NCBI RefSeq assembly: GCF_900078685.2
Contig: NZ_LT546166.1
Location: 3,160,944-3,224,943 of the forward strand
Length of the DNA stretch: 64,000 nt
Direction of reading: 5' to 3'
Origin: Mycolicibacter icosiumassiliensis
GTDB lineage: Bacteria > Actinomycetota > Actinomycetes > Mycobacteriales > Mycobacteriaceae
Within the stretch, counting starts at the first letter, position 1, and every line of letters starts with the position of its first letter. The notes beneath the pieces were generated by a model. The model saw only the letters and a list, made by a program, of their open reading frames with translations. It was not told where the DNA came from and ran no database searches. Of this stretch, positions 17,394-26,433 are shown one piece after another. Made by a program: the position numbers and the translations under genes.

Positions 17394-18919
17394 GGGCTGA
17401 CCGGGCTCTCAGTGGATTCCGGAGCCGGGCTCTCGGGAATCTCGGGCAGGCTCGGCGGAATGGGTTCGGGGCTGGGCGCGAACGCCGGGGGCGGCTCGAA
17501 CGTCGGTGACGGTGAGGTGGTGGTCGTCGTCGACGACACCGTCGTCAGCACGCCGGAGCCCGGTCCGGTGTCGGCGGCACGCCGCAGCACCAGCACGGCC
17601 ACGGTGCCGAGCAGCATCGCGACCAGCGCAGCCATGATCACCACCGGGACCGGCCGTCGATACCACTCCACGCCGCCCTGGCCGCCACCGATCACCTCGG
17701 GTTCTGGTGCGGCGGGCTGGCGCGGCGCAGCGGGAGCCGGACGAGCCGGCGGTGGCGTCACCAACGGTTGCAGCCCGGGATCCGGGGTACTTTCGCCGGC
17801 CGGCGGCGGAACCTGCTCCGGCGACGGGGCCGACTCGGGGAACTGTGGTGGCGCCGCCGGCGGCGGTGTCTTCTTCGAGATGGCCACCACATCGCCGGCG
17901 ACACTCAGCGCGGCGCCGATCGCCGCCGTCAACTGTGGTCGCGGCGAGCTGATTACGTCGACCCCGAACCGTTGCGACAGACCGGTGGTGACCGTCGGCA
18001 TGTTCGCCCCACCGCCCACCGACACGATCGCCGACAGCGCATCGGGAGCAATCTCGTTGTCGTCCAAAGTGTTCTGTAAGGCCATGAAAAAGCCCTCGAG
18101 CGGCTGGCGCAGGGCCTCGTCGAGTTCTACGCGGGTCAGCCACACACCACCGTGAAAGCCTGCGAGTTCGGCCACTGTCTCGGACGACAGCTGTTCCTTG
18201 GCATCCCTGCACAGGCTGCGCAGCCGGGTCAGTGACCCCACCGTTGGAGGCCCGTCGCCGTTGCCACCCAGATCGGCAACCACGTGATCCAGCAGCGCCT
18301 GGTCGATCACGTCGCCGGAAAAGACGGTGCTGCGCCGGGTGGCGCTGATCGGTTCGAAACCACGCCCCGCGTCGACGAGGGTGACGTTGGTTCCGCTGCC
18401 ACCGAAGTCGCACACCGCGATGATCCCACGGTCGGGCAGGCCCGGATTCGCTTGCAGCGCAGTCAAAGCTGCCGTCTCGTCGGAGATCAGCGACACCGGA
18501 TGCTGCGCCCACGCCGAGACCCGCCCCAGCGCGGTGCGCAGTGCGCCGATGGCGTCGCGTGACCAGTGCGCGGGATAGGTGACCGCCACCGCCGGCGGTA
18601 TCGGACGTCCCTCGGTCACCGCATACGCCAAGGCATGCAACCCATCAGCGAGCAGTTGCTCGGCACGGTGGGTAGAGCCGTCGCTCGCCACCACCGGCCC
18701 GCCGCCTCCGACGCGATCCACGAAGTCGGTCACCACGAGTCCACGGTCGTGCCGTTCGGAACTCACCGCGGAATTCTCCGAGGGCATGCCGATTTGGGAC
18801 GGCCGATCCCGGAACAGCGTCAGCACGGGCCGACGGGTGATCGCACGATCGGCGGTAACCGCCGCTAATGTGGTCGCCCCGACGGACATCCCCAACGCGG
18901 GGCCTGACTGTTGCGCCAT
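17390..18919 (-). CDS. Hsp70/actin-fold membrane protein with proline-rich tail
   Basis: 509 residues. The N-terminal about 340 residues form a degenerate Hsp70-like ATPase: VCDFGGSGTNVTLVDAG (phosphate 2 region) and IVSVGGGANMPTV (adenosine region). A Pro/Ala-rich linker follows, then one transmembrane helix (VPVVIMAALVAMLLGTVAVLVL at about 430-450, no more than a single pass) and an external Ser/Thr/Pro-rich tail ending in PESPAPESTESPVSP. No substrate-binding domain of true DnaK is present. Resembles Rv2264c in design and location (from memory). Role unknown; possibly envelope sensing. Confidence 0.82.
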   Translation of the reverse strand: MAQQSGPALGMSVGATTLAAVTADRAITRRPVLTLFRDRPSQIGMPSENSAVSSERHDRGLVVTDFVDRVGGGGPVVASDGSTHRAEQLLADGLHALAYAVTEGRPIPPAVAVTYPAHWSRDAIGALRTALGRVSAWAQHPVSLISDETAALTALQANPGLPDRGIIAVCDFGGSGTNVTLVDAGRGFEPISATRRSTVFSGDVIDQALLDHVVADLGGNGDGPPTVGSLTRLRSLCRDAKEQLSSETVAELAGFHGGVWLTRVELDEALRQPLEGFFMALQNTLDDNEIAPDALSAIVSVGGGANMPTVTTGLSQRFGVDVISSPRPQLTAAIGAALSVAGDVVAISKKTPPPAAPPQFPESAPSPEQVPPPAGESTPDPGLQPLVTPPPARPAPAAPRQPAAPEPEVIGGGQGGVEWYRRPVPVVIMAALVAMLLGTVAVLVLRRAADTGPGSGVLTTVSSTTTTTSPSPTFEPPPAFAPSPEPIPPSLPEIPESPAPESTESPVSP

Positions 18920-19556
18920 GCTGTCCCATCCACGGTGTCATCCGGCAGTCAGAGCAGACCGGTTTACGTAATTTTACCGATGAATGTTCGATATACCCGG
19001 TATTGCAGCGCTGTTGGTGCGCCGAGGAACTCACGCGGGGGCTGCTGCAGACGTCGAGCATCTGGTCGTATGCGAGCGCCGAGCCACGGTGCATCCCGCC
19101 CGGTGCCTGGTGTCGGGGCCGCTCACCGATTCGGCGGCAAGGCCTTGATCGCACTCCCGATCCTGTCTGCTGCGGTCGGGTGTTCGCCCTTAGTCGGCAA
19201 CGTCACCGCGGCGGTGCCGTCGGGTGCCGCGGTCGGCGGGGTGCTGCCCGGTTGGCTCTACGACGTGTCGGTCGACGCGCTGATCGCGTCGAACCTGGGG
19301 ATTTAACTGCTCGCAGTCATTGTCGCGAGCACCTCCAAAGTTTGCTCGGTAGGCCATCGCGGGCGGTTATCTTGCTGACACCGACGGACATCGCCCGGTA
19401 ACCGGAGAACGATTTCAATCGATCTCAGTTATGACTCAGACCTTCAATAGGAGTTACTCAGCATGCCGCACGATACCCGGTAAGCAACCGCCGAATATGT
19501 TCACTGCCAGGGGGTGCCTGCTGCACACGACACCGTTCTTATGCCACCATGTACCG
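18920..19556. other. Mostly non-coding interval
   Basis: Between the Hsp70-like gene and the first cutinase. Apart from the weak small reading frame at 19070-19306 described separately, no gene is supported. The part 19380-19556 precedes the cutinase and should hold its promoter, but no consensus was identified. Confidence 0.6.
19070..19306 (+). CDS. Possible small lipoprotein or gene remnant
   Basis: 78 codons from ATG 19070. A positively charged start (HRFGGK) is followed by a hydrophobic stretch ALIALPILSAAVGC that weakly resembles a lipobox (A-V-G-C), then a short hydrophobic tail ending IASNLGI. No homologue recognised. No clear ribosome site. Could equally be the end of a degraded exported gene or a chance frame. 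Confidence 0.3.
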   Translation: MRAPSHGASRPVPGVGAAHRFGGKALIALPILSAAVGCSPLVGNVTAAVPSGAAVGGVLPGWLYDVSVDALIASNLGI

Positions 19557-20231
19557 GTGAACCCACGACGGATCCTTCGCTCCCTCGGTGTTGTTCTGGC
19601 CCTGACTTGGCTGCTGCACAGCACCGTCGCCACCCCTCCCCCTGCCTTCGCCGACCCGTGTCCCGATGTCCAAGTCTTGTTTGCTAGAGGTACCGATGAG
19701 GCGCCCGGCCTCGGTGAGACCGGGCAAGCATTCGTGAACTCGCTACGGGCCCGGTTGCCCGAGCGACCGGTGGATGCGTACGCCATCGACTACCCGGCCA
19801 CCAATGACTGGCCGACAGGCATTCAGGGCATCCGCGACGCCACCACCCACATCGAGGCCACGGCGGCCAATTGCCCCAAGACCAAGATGGTGCTCAGCGG
19901 CTTCTCGCAGGGCGCTGCGGTGATGGGCTTCTCCACCGCCAGCGTCATCCCGGATGGGGTGGAAGGGGTCGATATACCACGGCCAATGCCCCCGGAGGTC
20001 GCAGATCACGTCGCGGCCGTGGTGCTCTTCGGAACCCCGAACGAGCGGGCGATGAACTTCCTCGGCCAGCCTCCCCTGACCATCGGCCCGGCATACACCG
20101 CCAAGACCATCCAGCTGTGTGTGCCCGAAGACCCGGTCTGCTCCGAGGGACTGAACTTCTCCGCGCACGCACCCGGCGCCTACGACGGCATCGCGGACGA
20201 GGGCGCTGCCTACGCGGCAAACCGGCTCTAA
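19557..20231 (+). CDS. Secreted cutinase-family serine esterase (1)
   Basis: 224 residues from GTG 19557, chosen because a good signal peptide follows (ILRSLGVVLALTWLLHSTVA, cut near AFA-DPC). Cutinase fold markers: DPCPDVQVLFARGTDEAPGLG, nucleophile in VLSGFSQGAAVMGF, catalytic Asp in the LCVPEDPVC disulphide loop, and His in SAHAPGAYDG. The mycobacterial cutinase-like proteins hydrolyse lipid esters outside the cell. Followed 92 bp later by a second cutinase, so the pair is a local duplication or operon. Confidence 0.92.
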   Translation: MNPRRILRSLGVVLALTWLLHSTVATPPPAFADPCPDVQVLFARGTDEAPGLGETGQAFVNSLRARLPERPVDAYAIDYPATNDWPTGIQGIRDATTHIEATAANCPKTKMVLSGFSQGAAVMGFSTASVIPDGVEGVDIPRPMPPEVADHVAAVVLFGTPNERAMNFLGQPPLTIGPAYTAKTIQLCVPEDPVCSEGLNFSAHAPGAYDGIADEGAAYAANRL

Positions 20232-20323
20232 CCACTGTGTTCGTTCCGCACGGCCGGCGTTGCGGTTTGCTGATTCGCGACCCGCAGGCCAGTGGCAAGG
20301 GCGGGACATGTCAGCATTTAAGG

Positions 20324-20983
20324 ATGAATTTGCGTAACACTGTTCGCACCTTCGCTGCCGCGGTGATGCTCACCGGAACGCTGGTGACCGCACCGGTGGG
20401 TCTGTCCACCGCAACCGCAGAGTCCTGCCCGGACGCCGAAGTGGTGTTCGCCCGCGGATCCGGCCAGCCCGTCGGGCTCGGCGACGTCGGTGACGCTTTC
20501 GTCGGCTCCCTGCAGGAGCAGCTGTCGGGCCTCAACGTCAACGTCTACCCGGTTGAGTACCCGGCGAGCACCGACTACCGCAACAGCGCGGTGCTCGGTG
20601 AGAGTGACGCCACCGCCCGCATTCAGAGCACGGTCGCCAACTGCCCGAAGACCAAGCTGGTGCTTGGCGGCTACTCACAGGGCGCCAGCGTCATCGCGAT
20701 GTCCAGCAATGCGCTGCCCGCTTCGGTCGCCAACCATGTGGTCGCGGTGGCGCTGTTCGGCCCGCCGTCCAGCCCGTACTCCACCTCGTTGTGGGGCGGT
20801 CCCCTGCCGGTCCTCGCCTCGTCCTATCGTCCGAAGGCCATCGATTTCTGCCTGGCGGGCGACATCTACTGCGAAGACAGTGGAAGCGTCGTCCCGCACC
20901 TGATGTACGTGCAGGACGGCAAGGCCGCGGAGGCCGCGACGTTCGTAGCGAGCCGGGTCACGGCCGGCCGGAGCGTCAACTAG
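20324..20983 (+). CDS. Secreted cutinase-family serine esterase (2)
   Basis: 219 residues from ATG 20324. Signal peptide RTFAAAVMLTGTLVTAPVGL, mature start near AESCPDAEVVFARG. Nucleophile serine in VLGGYSQGASVIAM, catalytic Asp in FCLAGDIYCED, His in VVPHLMYVQ. Two disulphide cysteine pairs are in the usual places. Comparable in size to Cfp21-type secreted esterases. Tandem with the preceding cutinase; overall similarity between the two is moderate, so the duplication is old. Confidence 0.93.
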   Translation: MNLRNTVRTFAAAVMLTGTLVTAPVGLSTATAESCPDAEVVFARGSGQPVGLGDVGDAFVGSLQEQLSGLNVNVYPVEYPASTDYRNSAVLGESDATARIQSTVANCPKTKLVLGGYSQGASVIAMSSNALPASVANHVVAVALFGPPSSPYSTSLWGGPLPVLASSYRPKAIDFCLAGDIYCEDSGSVVPHLMYVQDGKAAEAATFVASRVTAGRSVN

Positions 20984-20989
20984 CACCGG

Positions 20990-22438
20990 TCAGAACAGGG
21001 TCGGGATCCGCGCATCGATCAGGTGCGGCCCCGGCTCGGCCACGGCCCGGCGGAACTGCTCGGCGAGTTCCTCGCAGGTGGTGGCTACCGTGGCCGGCAC
21101 CCCGAAGCCCTCGGCGATCTTCGCGAAGTCCATGTTCGGCCGCGACAGGTCAAGCAAGTCGTTTGCCTTCGGGCCGCCGCCCTCGGCGCCCACCCGGGCC
21201 AGTTCCAGGCGCAGGATCGCGTACGCGCTGTTGTTGATCAGCACCGTGGTCACGTTCAGGTTCTCGCGCGCCATCGTCCACAACGCGGAGATGGTGTAGG
21301 CCGCACTGCCGTCGGCTTGCAGCGCGATCACCGGCCGGTCCGGTGCGGCCACGGCCGCACCCAGTGCGACCGGCAGGCCCTGCCCGATCGCCCCGCCGGT
21401 GAGCGTGAGCACGTCGTGGCGTGGCGCGCCGGCGGTGGCCGCGGGCAGCATCAGTCCCGAAGTGTTGGCCTCATCGGAGATGATCGCGTTATCGGGCAAC
21501 AGCGCTCCGATCACCTGCACCCAGTTCTGCGGCGTGAGTTGCCCCGCCGGGAGCTCGGGGCGGGCCGCCGGCGCGGGCCGCGGCTGCACACCGGCGGCCA
21601 CCGCTTCGGCCAGCTGCTCAAGTGCGGCCACCACGTCGGTCTCGAGGCCGGCCAGGTTGTGCACGACGCAGCCTTCGGGAACCAGGTCGCTGGCCTTGCC
21701 GGGGTAGGCGAAGAACGACACCGGAGCCCGGGTGCCGGCCACCACCAGGTGCTTGATGCCGTCGAGTTGGAAGGCGGCCTGCTCGGCCCGGTAGCCGAGC
21801 CGGTCGATCGCGGCGGCCCCGCCGATCAGGATTGCCACCGGTTCACCGCTGGCCAGCACGGCGGCGACGTCGGCGACGGCCTGTGCATCGGGGGCGGCCG
21901 CGGGGACCGGGTCGACCGATCCGGCCGCCTGCGCGCCGTCTTCCCAGGAGATGTCGGCGGGCAGAATCAGGTTGGCCACCTGCGCCGGACTGGCCATTGA
22001 CTCCGCGACCGCTTCGGCGGCATCGCGCCCGACATCATCACCGGAGTTGGTGCGGCGCACCCAGCCATGGGTCCAGTCGGTCAGGGGTTCGATGTCCGAT
22101 TCCAGCGGTGCGTCGTACTTCTTGTGGTAGGTGGCGTGGTCCCCGATGACGTTGACCACCGGCACGTGTGCGCGGCGGGCGTTGTGCAGGTTGGCCAGGC
22201 CGTTTCCCAGCCCAGGCCCCAGGTGCAGCAGGGTGGCAGCTGGCTTTGCGGCCACTCGGGCGTACCCGTCGGCGGCGCCGGTGACCACGCCTTCGAACAG
22301 GCACAGCACCCCGCGCATCTGCGGCACCGAGTCCAGGGCGGCCACGAAGTGCATCTCGGAAGTACCGGGGTTGGCGAAGCAGACCTGCACCCCGCTGTCC
22401 ACCAGGGTGGTGATCAGGGCCTGTGCTCCGTTAGTCAT
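20990..22438 (-). CDS. Thiamine-diphosphate enzyme, acetolactate synthase/benzoylformate decarboxylase-like
   Basis: 482 residues from ATG 22438, preceded by GAAAGG. Three-domain ThDP layout: the catalytic Glu in LCLFEGVVTGAADGYAR at about residue 47; a central domain; and the ThDP/Mg motif ADGSAAYTISALWTMARENL ending in NN at about 390. GDHATYHKKYDAPLESDI is typical of the IlvB-like group lacking a regulatory subunit. It acts on a 2-keto acid, either decarboxylating it or condensing it; the exact reaction is undecided. Located 54 bp downstream of the D-lactate/glycolate dehydrogenase on the same strand, so the dehydrogenase may supply its keto acid. Confidence 0.85.
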   Translation of the reverse strand: MTNGAQALITTLVDSGVQVCFANPGTSEMHFVAALDSVPQMRGVLCLFEGVVTGAADGYARVAAKPAATLLHLGPGLGNGLANLHNARRAHVPVVNVIGDHATYHKKYDAPLESDIEPLTDWTHGWVRRTNSGDDVGRDAAEAVAESMASPAQVANLILPADISWEDGAQAAGSVDPVPAAAPDAQAVADVAAVLASGEPVAILIGGAAAIDRLGYRAEQAAFQLDGIKHLVVAGTRAPVSFFAYPGKASDLVPEGCVVHNLAGLETDVVAALEQLAEAVAAGVQPRPAPAARPELPAGQLTPQNWVQVIGALLPDNAIISDEANTSGLMLPAATAGAPRHDVLTLTGGAIGQGLPVALGAAVAAPDRPVIALQADGSAAYTISALWTMARENLNVTTVLINNSAYAILRLELARVGAEGGGPKANDLLDLSRPNMDFAKIAEGFGVPATVATTCEELAEQFRRAVAEPGPHLIDARIPTLF

Positions 22439-22491
22439 GTGGCTGCCTTTCTTGCCGGGCACCGAAGTATGCGGGACGCGCGCTCTGCTGC

Positions 22492-23883
22492 CTATAGAAG
22501 CACGCCGGGGTTGAGGATCCCGGCGGGGTCGAAGGCATCTTTGATCCGGCGCATCAGGGCGATCTTGACCGGGTCCTCCAGCTCCAGGAAATGCTGCGTC
22601 TTGACCCGGCCCAAACCGTGTTCACCGGAGATGGCGCCGCCGAGGGCCATCGCGGCCGCGAAGATGTCGTGCAGCAGCCGGTGACGGACCTCGTCGTCGG
22701 CGCAGAACACCGCCAAATGGACGTTGCCGTCACCGGCGTGTCCGCAGCCGACCACACCGGCACCTGCCGTTTGGGCTAATCCTTGTGCCTTGGTGAGGAA
22801 TTGGTGCATCTCGGCCCGCGGGACCACCACGTCGATGACGTCGTGGGCACCGGCGGCCTTGGCCGTCCAAAACGCCTTCTCACGGGCCTCGATCAGGGCA
22901 TGTGCTGAATTACCTTCCAGCACATAGACATCGTCGGCACCGAGTGAGGCAAGCAGCTCGCCCACCATGGCCACGTCGTCGTCGAGGCGCTCACGGTCAC
23001 GGTTCTCCACACCGACCACCAGGTAGGCCTCCGCGGTCTCACGCACCGTGTCGGGGATGCCCAGGTTCAGGTTCTGCGAGTAGCTGATCGCGGCCAGGGT
23101 GAGCTTGTCGACGTATTCGAGGATCACCGGGTCCACCCCGCTGCGCACCACCGCTGGCACCGCACGCATCACCGCGGGCAGGTCCGGGAACGGCGCCAAC
23201 AGGGTGGCCGAGTGCCCGAGCCGGGGGTAGAGCCGCACGGTGACTTCGGTGGCCAGCGCGCAGGTGCCTTCCGAGCCGATGATCAGCTGGGTCAGGTCAT
23301 AACCGGTGGACAGCTTGGTGATTCGCCCGCCGGTGCGGATCAGCTCGCCGGTCGGCAACGCGGCCTGCAACCCGAGCACGTTGTGCCGGGTCACTCCGTA
23401 TTTGACCGCGCGCATCCCGCCGGCGTTGGTGCCGACGTTGCCTCCGACGCTGGCGGACAGTTCCCCGGGGAAGACGGTGTACATCAGCCCCGCGTCGGCC
23501 GTCGCGGCGTCGAGGTCGGCCAAGGTGACGCCGGGTTGCACCACCGCAACCTGATTGTCGGTGTCGATCTCCAGGATCGCGTTCATCCGCTCGAAGGAGA
23601 TCAGCAGACCGTCGGGGCACGGCCGCGCGCCGGCCGACATGCCGGTGCCCGAACCGCGGGCGGTCACCGGAACTTTCGCCGCGGTCGCCGCGGCCAGCAG
23701 CGCCGCAACCTGCTCGGCGGTCTGCGGGCGGGCGACGTAGCTCGGCGTCACCGGCGCTCCGACCAGCGCCTCGTCATGGGCGTAGTCGGGGCCGATCTGC
23801 TCGCCGGTGAGCAGTCCGCCGGCTCCGACGATGTCGGCGAACTTGCGCGCGGCCTCCAGGGATGAGCTGTCTACCGTGGCCAT
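22492..23883 (-). CDS. FAD-linked D-lactate/glycolate dehydrogenase family protein
   Basis: 463 residues, GlcD type. PCMH FAD domain: VPVTARGSGTGMSAGARP at about residue 75, PGELSASVGGNVGTNAGGMR at about 130, LIIGSEGTCALATEVTVRLYP at about 200. The C-terminal FAD-oxidase domain has VGCGHAGDGNVHLAVF (about 370) and HGLGRVKTQHFLEL, ending FDPAGILNPGVLL. It oxidises a 2-hydroxy acid (D-lactate or similar) to the keto acid with electrons to quinone or a flavin partner. Similar in size to Rv2280 (from memory). Lies directly downstream of tex (6-bp gap) and upstream of the ThDP enzyme. Confidence 0.9.
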   Translation of the reverse strand: MATVDSSSLEAARKFADIVGAGGLLTGEQIGPDYAHDEALVGAPVTPSYVARPQTAEQVAALLAAATAAKVPVTARGSGTGMSAGARPCPDGLLISFERMNAILEIDTDNQVAVVQPGVTLADLDAATADAGLMYTVFPGELSASVGGNVGTNAGGMRAVKYGVTRHNVLGLQAALPTGELIRTGGRITKLSTGYDLTQLIIGSEGTCALATEVTVRLYPRLGHSATLLAPFPDLPAVMRAVPAVVRSGVDPVILEYVDKLTLAAISYSQNLNLGIPDTVRETAEAYLVVGVENRDRERLDDDVAMVGELLASLGADDVYVLEGNSAHALIEAREKAFWTAKAAGAHDVIDVVVPRAEMHQFLTKAQGLAQTAGAGVVGCGHAGDGNVHLAVFCADDEVRHRLLHDIFAAAMALGGAISGEHGLGRVKTQHFLELEDPVKIALMRRIKDAFDPAGILNPGVLL

Positions 23884-23889
23884 CCGTTC

Positions 23890-26250
23890 CTACTTTCCAA
23901 ATCCGGCGTCACGCAACGCCTGAGCCATCGACCCGCCTGCCGGCGCCGCATCCCGGCGTCCGGCACTGTTGCCGGGACGCCGCCCACGATTCTGCTTGGC
24001 CGCATCACCGCGCGCAGCCGGTTTGGCCGCCGGGGCCCGGGAGGAATTGCCGGGCTTGTCCGCCGGCTTGTCCCCCAGCCGCAGGGTCAGCCCGATGCGC
24101 TGGCGGTCGACGTCGACGTCGACGACCTTCACCTTCACCACCTGGCCGGAACGCACCACCTCGTGCGGGTCGGAGACGAAGCGGTCCGCCATCGCCGAGA
24201 CGTGCACCAGCCCGTCCTGGTGCACCCCGATATCAACGAAAGCGCCAAAGGCGGCGACATTGGTGACCACCCCTTCCAGGACCATGCCCACCTTGAGGTG
24301 GGCCACCTTCTCCACGCCCGCGGCGAACGTGGCCGTGGAGAACGCCGGCCGCGGGTCGCGTCCCGGCTTCTCCAGCTCGGCGAGGATGTCGGTCACGGTC
24401 GGGACCCCGAACCGGTCGTCGGCGAAGTCGCCGGGTTTCAGTGACCGCAGCACTCGCTCGTCGCCGATGATCTCGGCCAGCGAAACACCCGAGCGGTCCA
24501 GGATGCGCCGGACCACCGGGTAGGACTCGGGATGCACCCCCGAGGAATCCAGCGGGTCGTCGCCGTCGCGGATGCGCAGGAACCCGGCGCACTGCTCAAA
24601 TGCCTTGGGCCCCAAGCGTGGCACGTCGAGCAGGGCAGCCCGACTACGGAAGGGTCCGGTCTGGTCGCGGTGCGCCACGATGGCCTCGGCCAGCGACTCC
24701 GACACCCCCGATACCTTGGCCAGCAGCGGGGCCGAGGCGGTGTTGAGGTCGACGCCCACGGCGTTCACCGCGTCTTCGACCACCGCGTCGAGGCTGCGCG
24801 CCAGGGTTCCCGGTGTCACGTCGTGCTGGTATTGGCCGACGCCGATCGACTTCGGCTCGATCTTGACCAGTTCGGCTAGCGGGTCCTGCAGCCGCCGCGC
24901 GATCGACACCGCCCCGCGCAGCGTGACGTCCAGGTCGGGAAGCTCATGGGCGGCATAGGCCGACGCCGAGTACACCGACGCGCCGGCCTCGCTGACCATC
25001 GCCTTGGTCGGTGCTGGGGCGCCGGCGCTCGCGAGGTCGGCGATCAACTCGGCGGCCAGGGCGTCGGTCTCGCGCGACGCGGTGCCGTTGCCGACCGCGA
25101 TCAGGTCCACACCGTGGCGGGCCACCAGCGCGGCCAGTGCCGCCTTGGCCTGATCCCACTGCTTCTGCGGTTGGTGCGGGAAGATCGCGCAGGTGTCGAC
25201 GACCTTTCCGGTGCCGTCGACGACGGCGACCTTCACTCCGGTGCGAAAGCCCGGGTCGAGCCCGAGTGTGGTGCGGTTGCCCGCCGGCGCCGCCAGCAAC
25301 AGGTCCTTGAGGTTCTTGGCGAACACCGCCACCGCGTCCTGCTCGGCACGTTGGCGCAACCGCATCCGGGCATCGACCGCCGCCGAGAACGCCAGGCGAG
25401 TGTCCCAGGCCCACCGCACGGTGTCGGCCAGCCAGGGCGTGGCCGCGCCGGGGGCGGTCATGTTCACGCCCAGCGACTTGGCGACCATCGCCTGGTAGGG
25501 CTCGTTGTCGCCGCCGTCGAAGGCCAGGGCCAGGGCGTCTTCCTTCTCGCCGCGCAACACCGCCAGCACCCGGTGCGACGGCATGGTCTCCAGCGATTCG
25601 TTGAACTCGAAGTAGTCCCGGAATTTTTGTGCCGCAGCACTTTTCGCGGCATCTTCGGAGCGCGGCATGGTCCGTAGCGAGCCTGCCGACCAGAACTTCT
25701 CCCGGACTGCACCCACCAGCTCGGCGTCCTCGGCACAACGTTCGACCAGAATCGCGCGCGCACCCTCCAGTGCGGCCGCGGCGTCGGCGACCTCCTCGCC
25801 GGTGTACTCCGAAGCAAGCTGCTGGGGGTCCAGCGCGGGGTCGGCGAGCAGCCTGTCGGCCAGCGGCTCCAGGCCCGCCTCACGCGCGATCCGCGCCTTG
25901 GTGCGGCGCTTGGGCTTGTAGGGCAGGTAGATGTCCTCTACGCGGGCCTTGGTGTCGGCCGACAGCAGCGCGTTGCGCAGATCGTCGGTGAGTTTGCCCT
26001 GCTCCTCGATCGAAGACAGCACTGCAGCCCGACGGTCGTCGAGCTCGCGCAGGTAGCGCAGCCGCTCTTCCAGGGTGCGCAGCTGCCCGTCGTCGAGGCT
26101 GCCGGTGACCTCCTTGCGGTAGCGGGCGATGAACGGAACCGTCGCGCCCTCGTCGAGCAGCGCGACGGCGGCCGTGACCTGCCGTTCGGCTACTTCGAGT
26201 TCGTCGGCAAGGCGGGCATTCACCGGTTTGAGGGTCACGTTCGCGGTCAC
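23890..26250 (-). CDS. tex: Tex family RNA-binding transcription accessory protein
   Basis: 786 residues from GTG 26250 (MTANVTLKPVNARL); an in-frame ATG at 26358 adds an Arg/Ala-rich leader outside the family. Domain order: helical Tex N-domain with FIARYRKEVTGSLDDGQLR; YqgF/RNase H-like domain (LGLDPGFRTGVKVAVVDG at about 330); helix-hairpin-helix region (TASAPLLAKVSGVSESLAE); and C-terminal S1 RNA-binding domain (VVTNVAAFGAFVDIGVHQDG at about 660). A basic, low-complexity tail follows. Tex binds nucleic acid and influences transcription and ribosome function in the cytoplasm. First gene of a possible tex-dehydrogenase-ThDP run. Confidence 0.95.
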   Translation of the reverse strand: MTANVTLKPVNARLADELEVAERQVTAAVALLDEGATVPFIARYRKEVTGSLDDGQLRTLEERLRYLRELDDRRAAVLSSIEEQGKLTDDLRNALLSADTKARVEDIYLPYKPKRRTKARIAREAGLEPLADRLLADPALDPQQLASEYTGEEVADAAAALEGARAILVERCAEDAELVGAVREKFWSAGSLRTMPRSEDAAKSAAAQKFRDYFEFNESLETMPSHRVLAVLRGEKEDALALAFDGGDNEPYQAMVAKSLGVNMTAPGAATPWLADTVRWAWDTRLAFSAAVDARMRLRQRAEQDAVAVFAKNLKDLLLAAPAGNRTTLGLDPGFRTGVKVAVVDGTGKVVDTCAIFPHQPQKQWDQAKAALAALVARHGVDLIAVGNGTASRETDALAAELIADLASAGAPAPTKAMVSEAGASVYSASAYAAHELPDLDVTLRGAVSIARRLQDPLAELVKIEPKSIGVGQYQHDVTPGTLARSLDAVVEDAVNAVGVDLNTASAPLLAKVSGVSESLAEAIVAHRDQTGPFRSRAALLDVPRLGPKAFEQCAGFLRIRDGDDPLDSSGVHPESYPVVRRILDRSGVSLAEIIGDERVLRSLKPGDFADDRFGVPTVTDILAELEKPGRDPRPAFSTATFAAGVEKVAHLKVGMVLEGVVTNVAAFGAFVDIGVHQDGLVHVSAMADRFVSDPHEVVRSGQVVKVKVVDVDVDRQRIGLTLRLGDKPADKPGNSSRAPAAKPAARGDAAKQNRGRRPGNSAGRRDAAPAGGSMAQALRDAGFGK

Positions 26251-26351
26251 GCCGACGGACCCTACCGAACGCCGCTGACAGTTCCGTGGTGCGGCACGGC
26301 GTGCCGGGCTCGCGGCAGCTTGAACGGCGTTGCCGTCAGGCAATTTCGGGT

Positions 26352-26383
26352 GATTCATCCACAGTTGCCCGATTCATCCACAG
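26352..26383. repeat. 13-bp direct repeat upstream of the 13E12 gene
   Basis: GATTCATCCACAG occurs at 26352 and again at 26371, 19 bp apart, between the divergent tex and DUF222/HNH genes. The TCCACA core resembles a DnaA box but the full match is poor. Possible regulatory site. Confidence 0.35.
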
Positions 26384-26433
26384 ATCGCCGTTCGACCCCC
26401 CGTGTTCGCACACTTGTTCGATACGTTGGAAAC

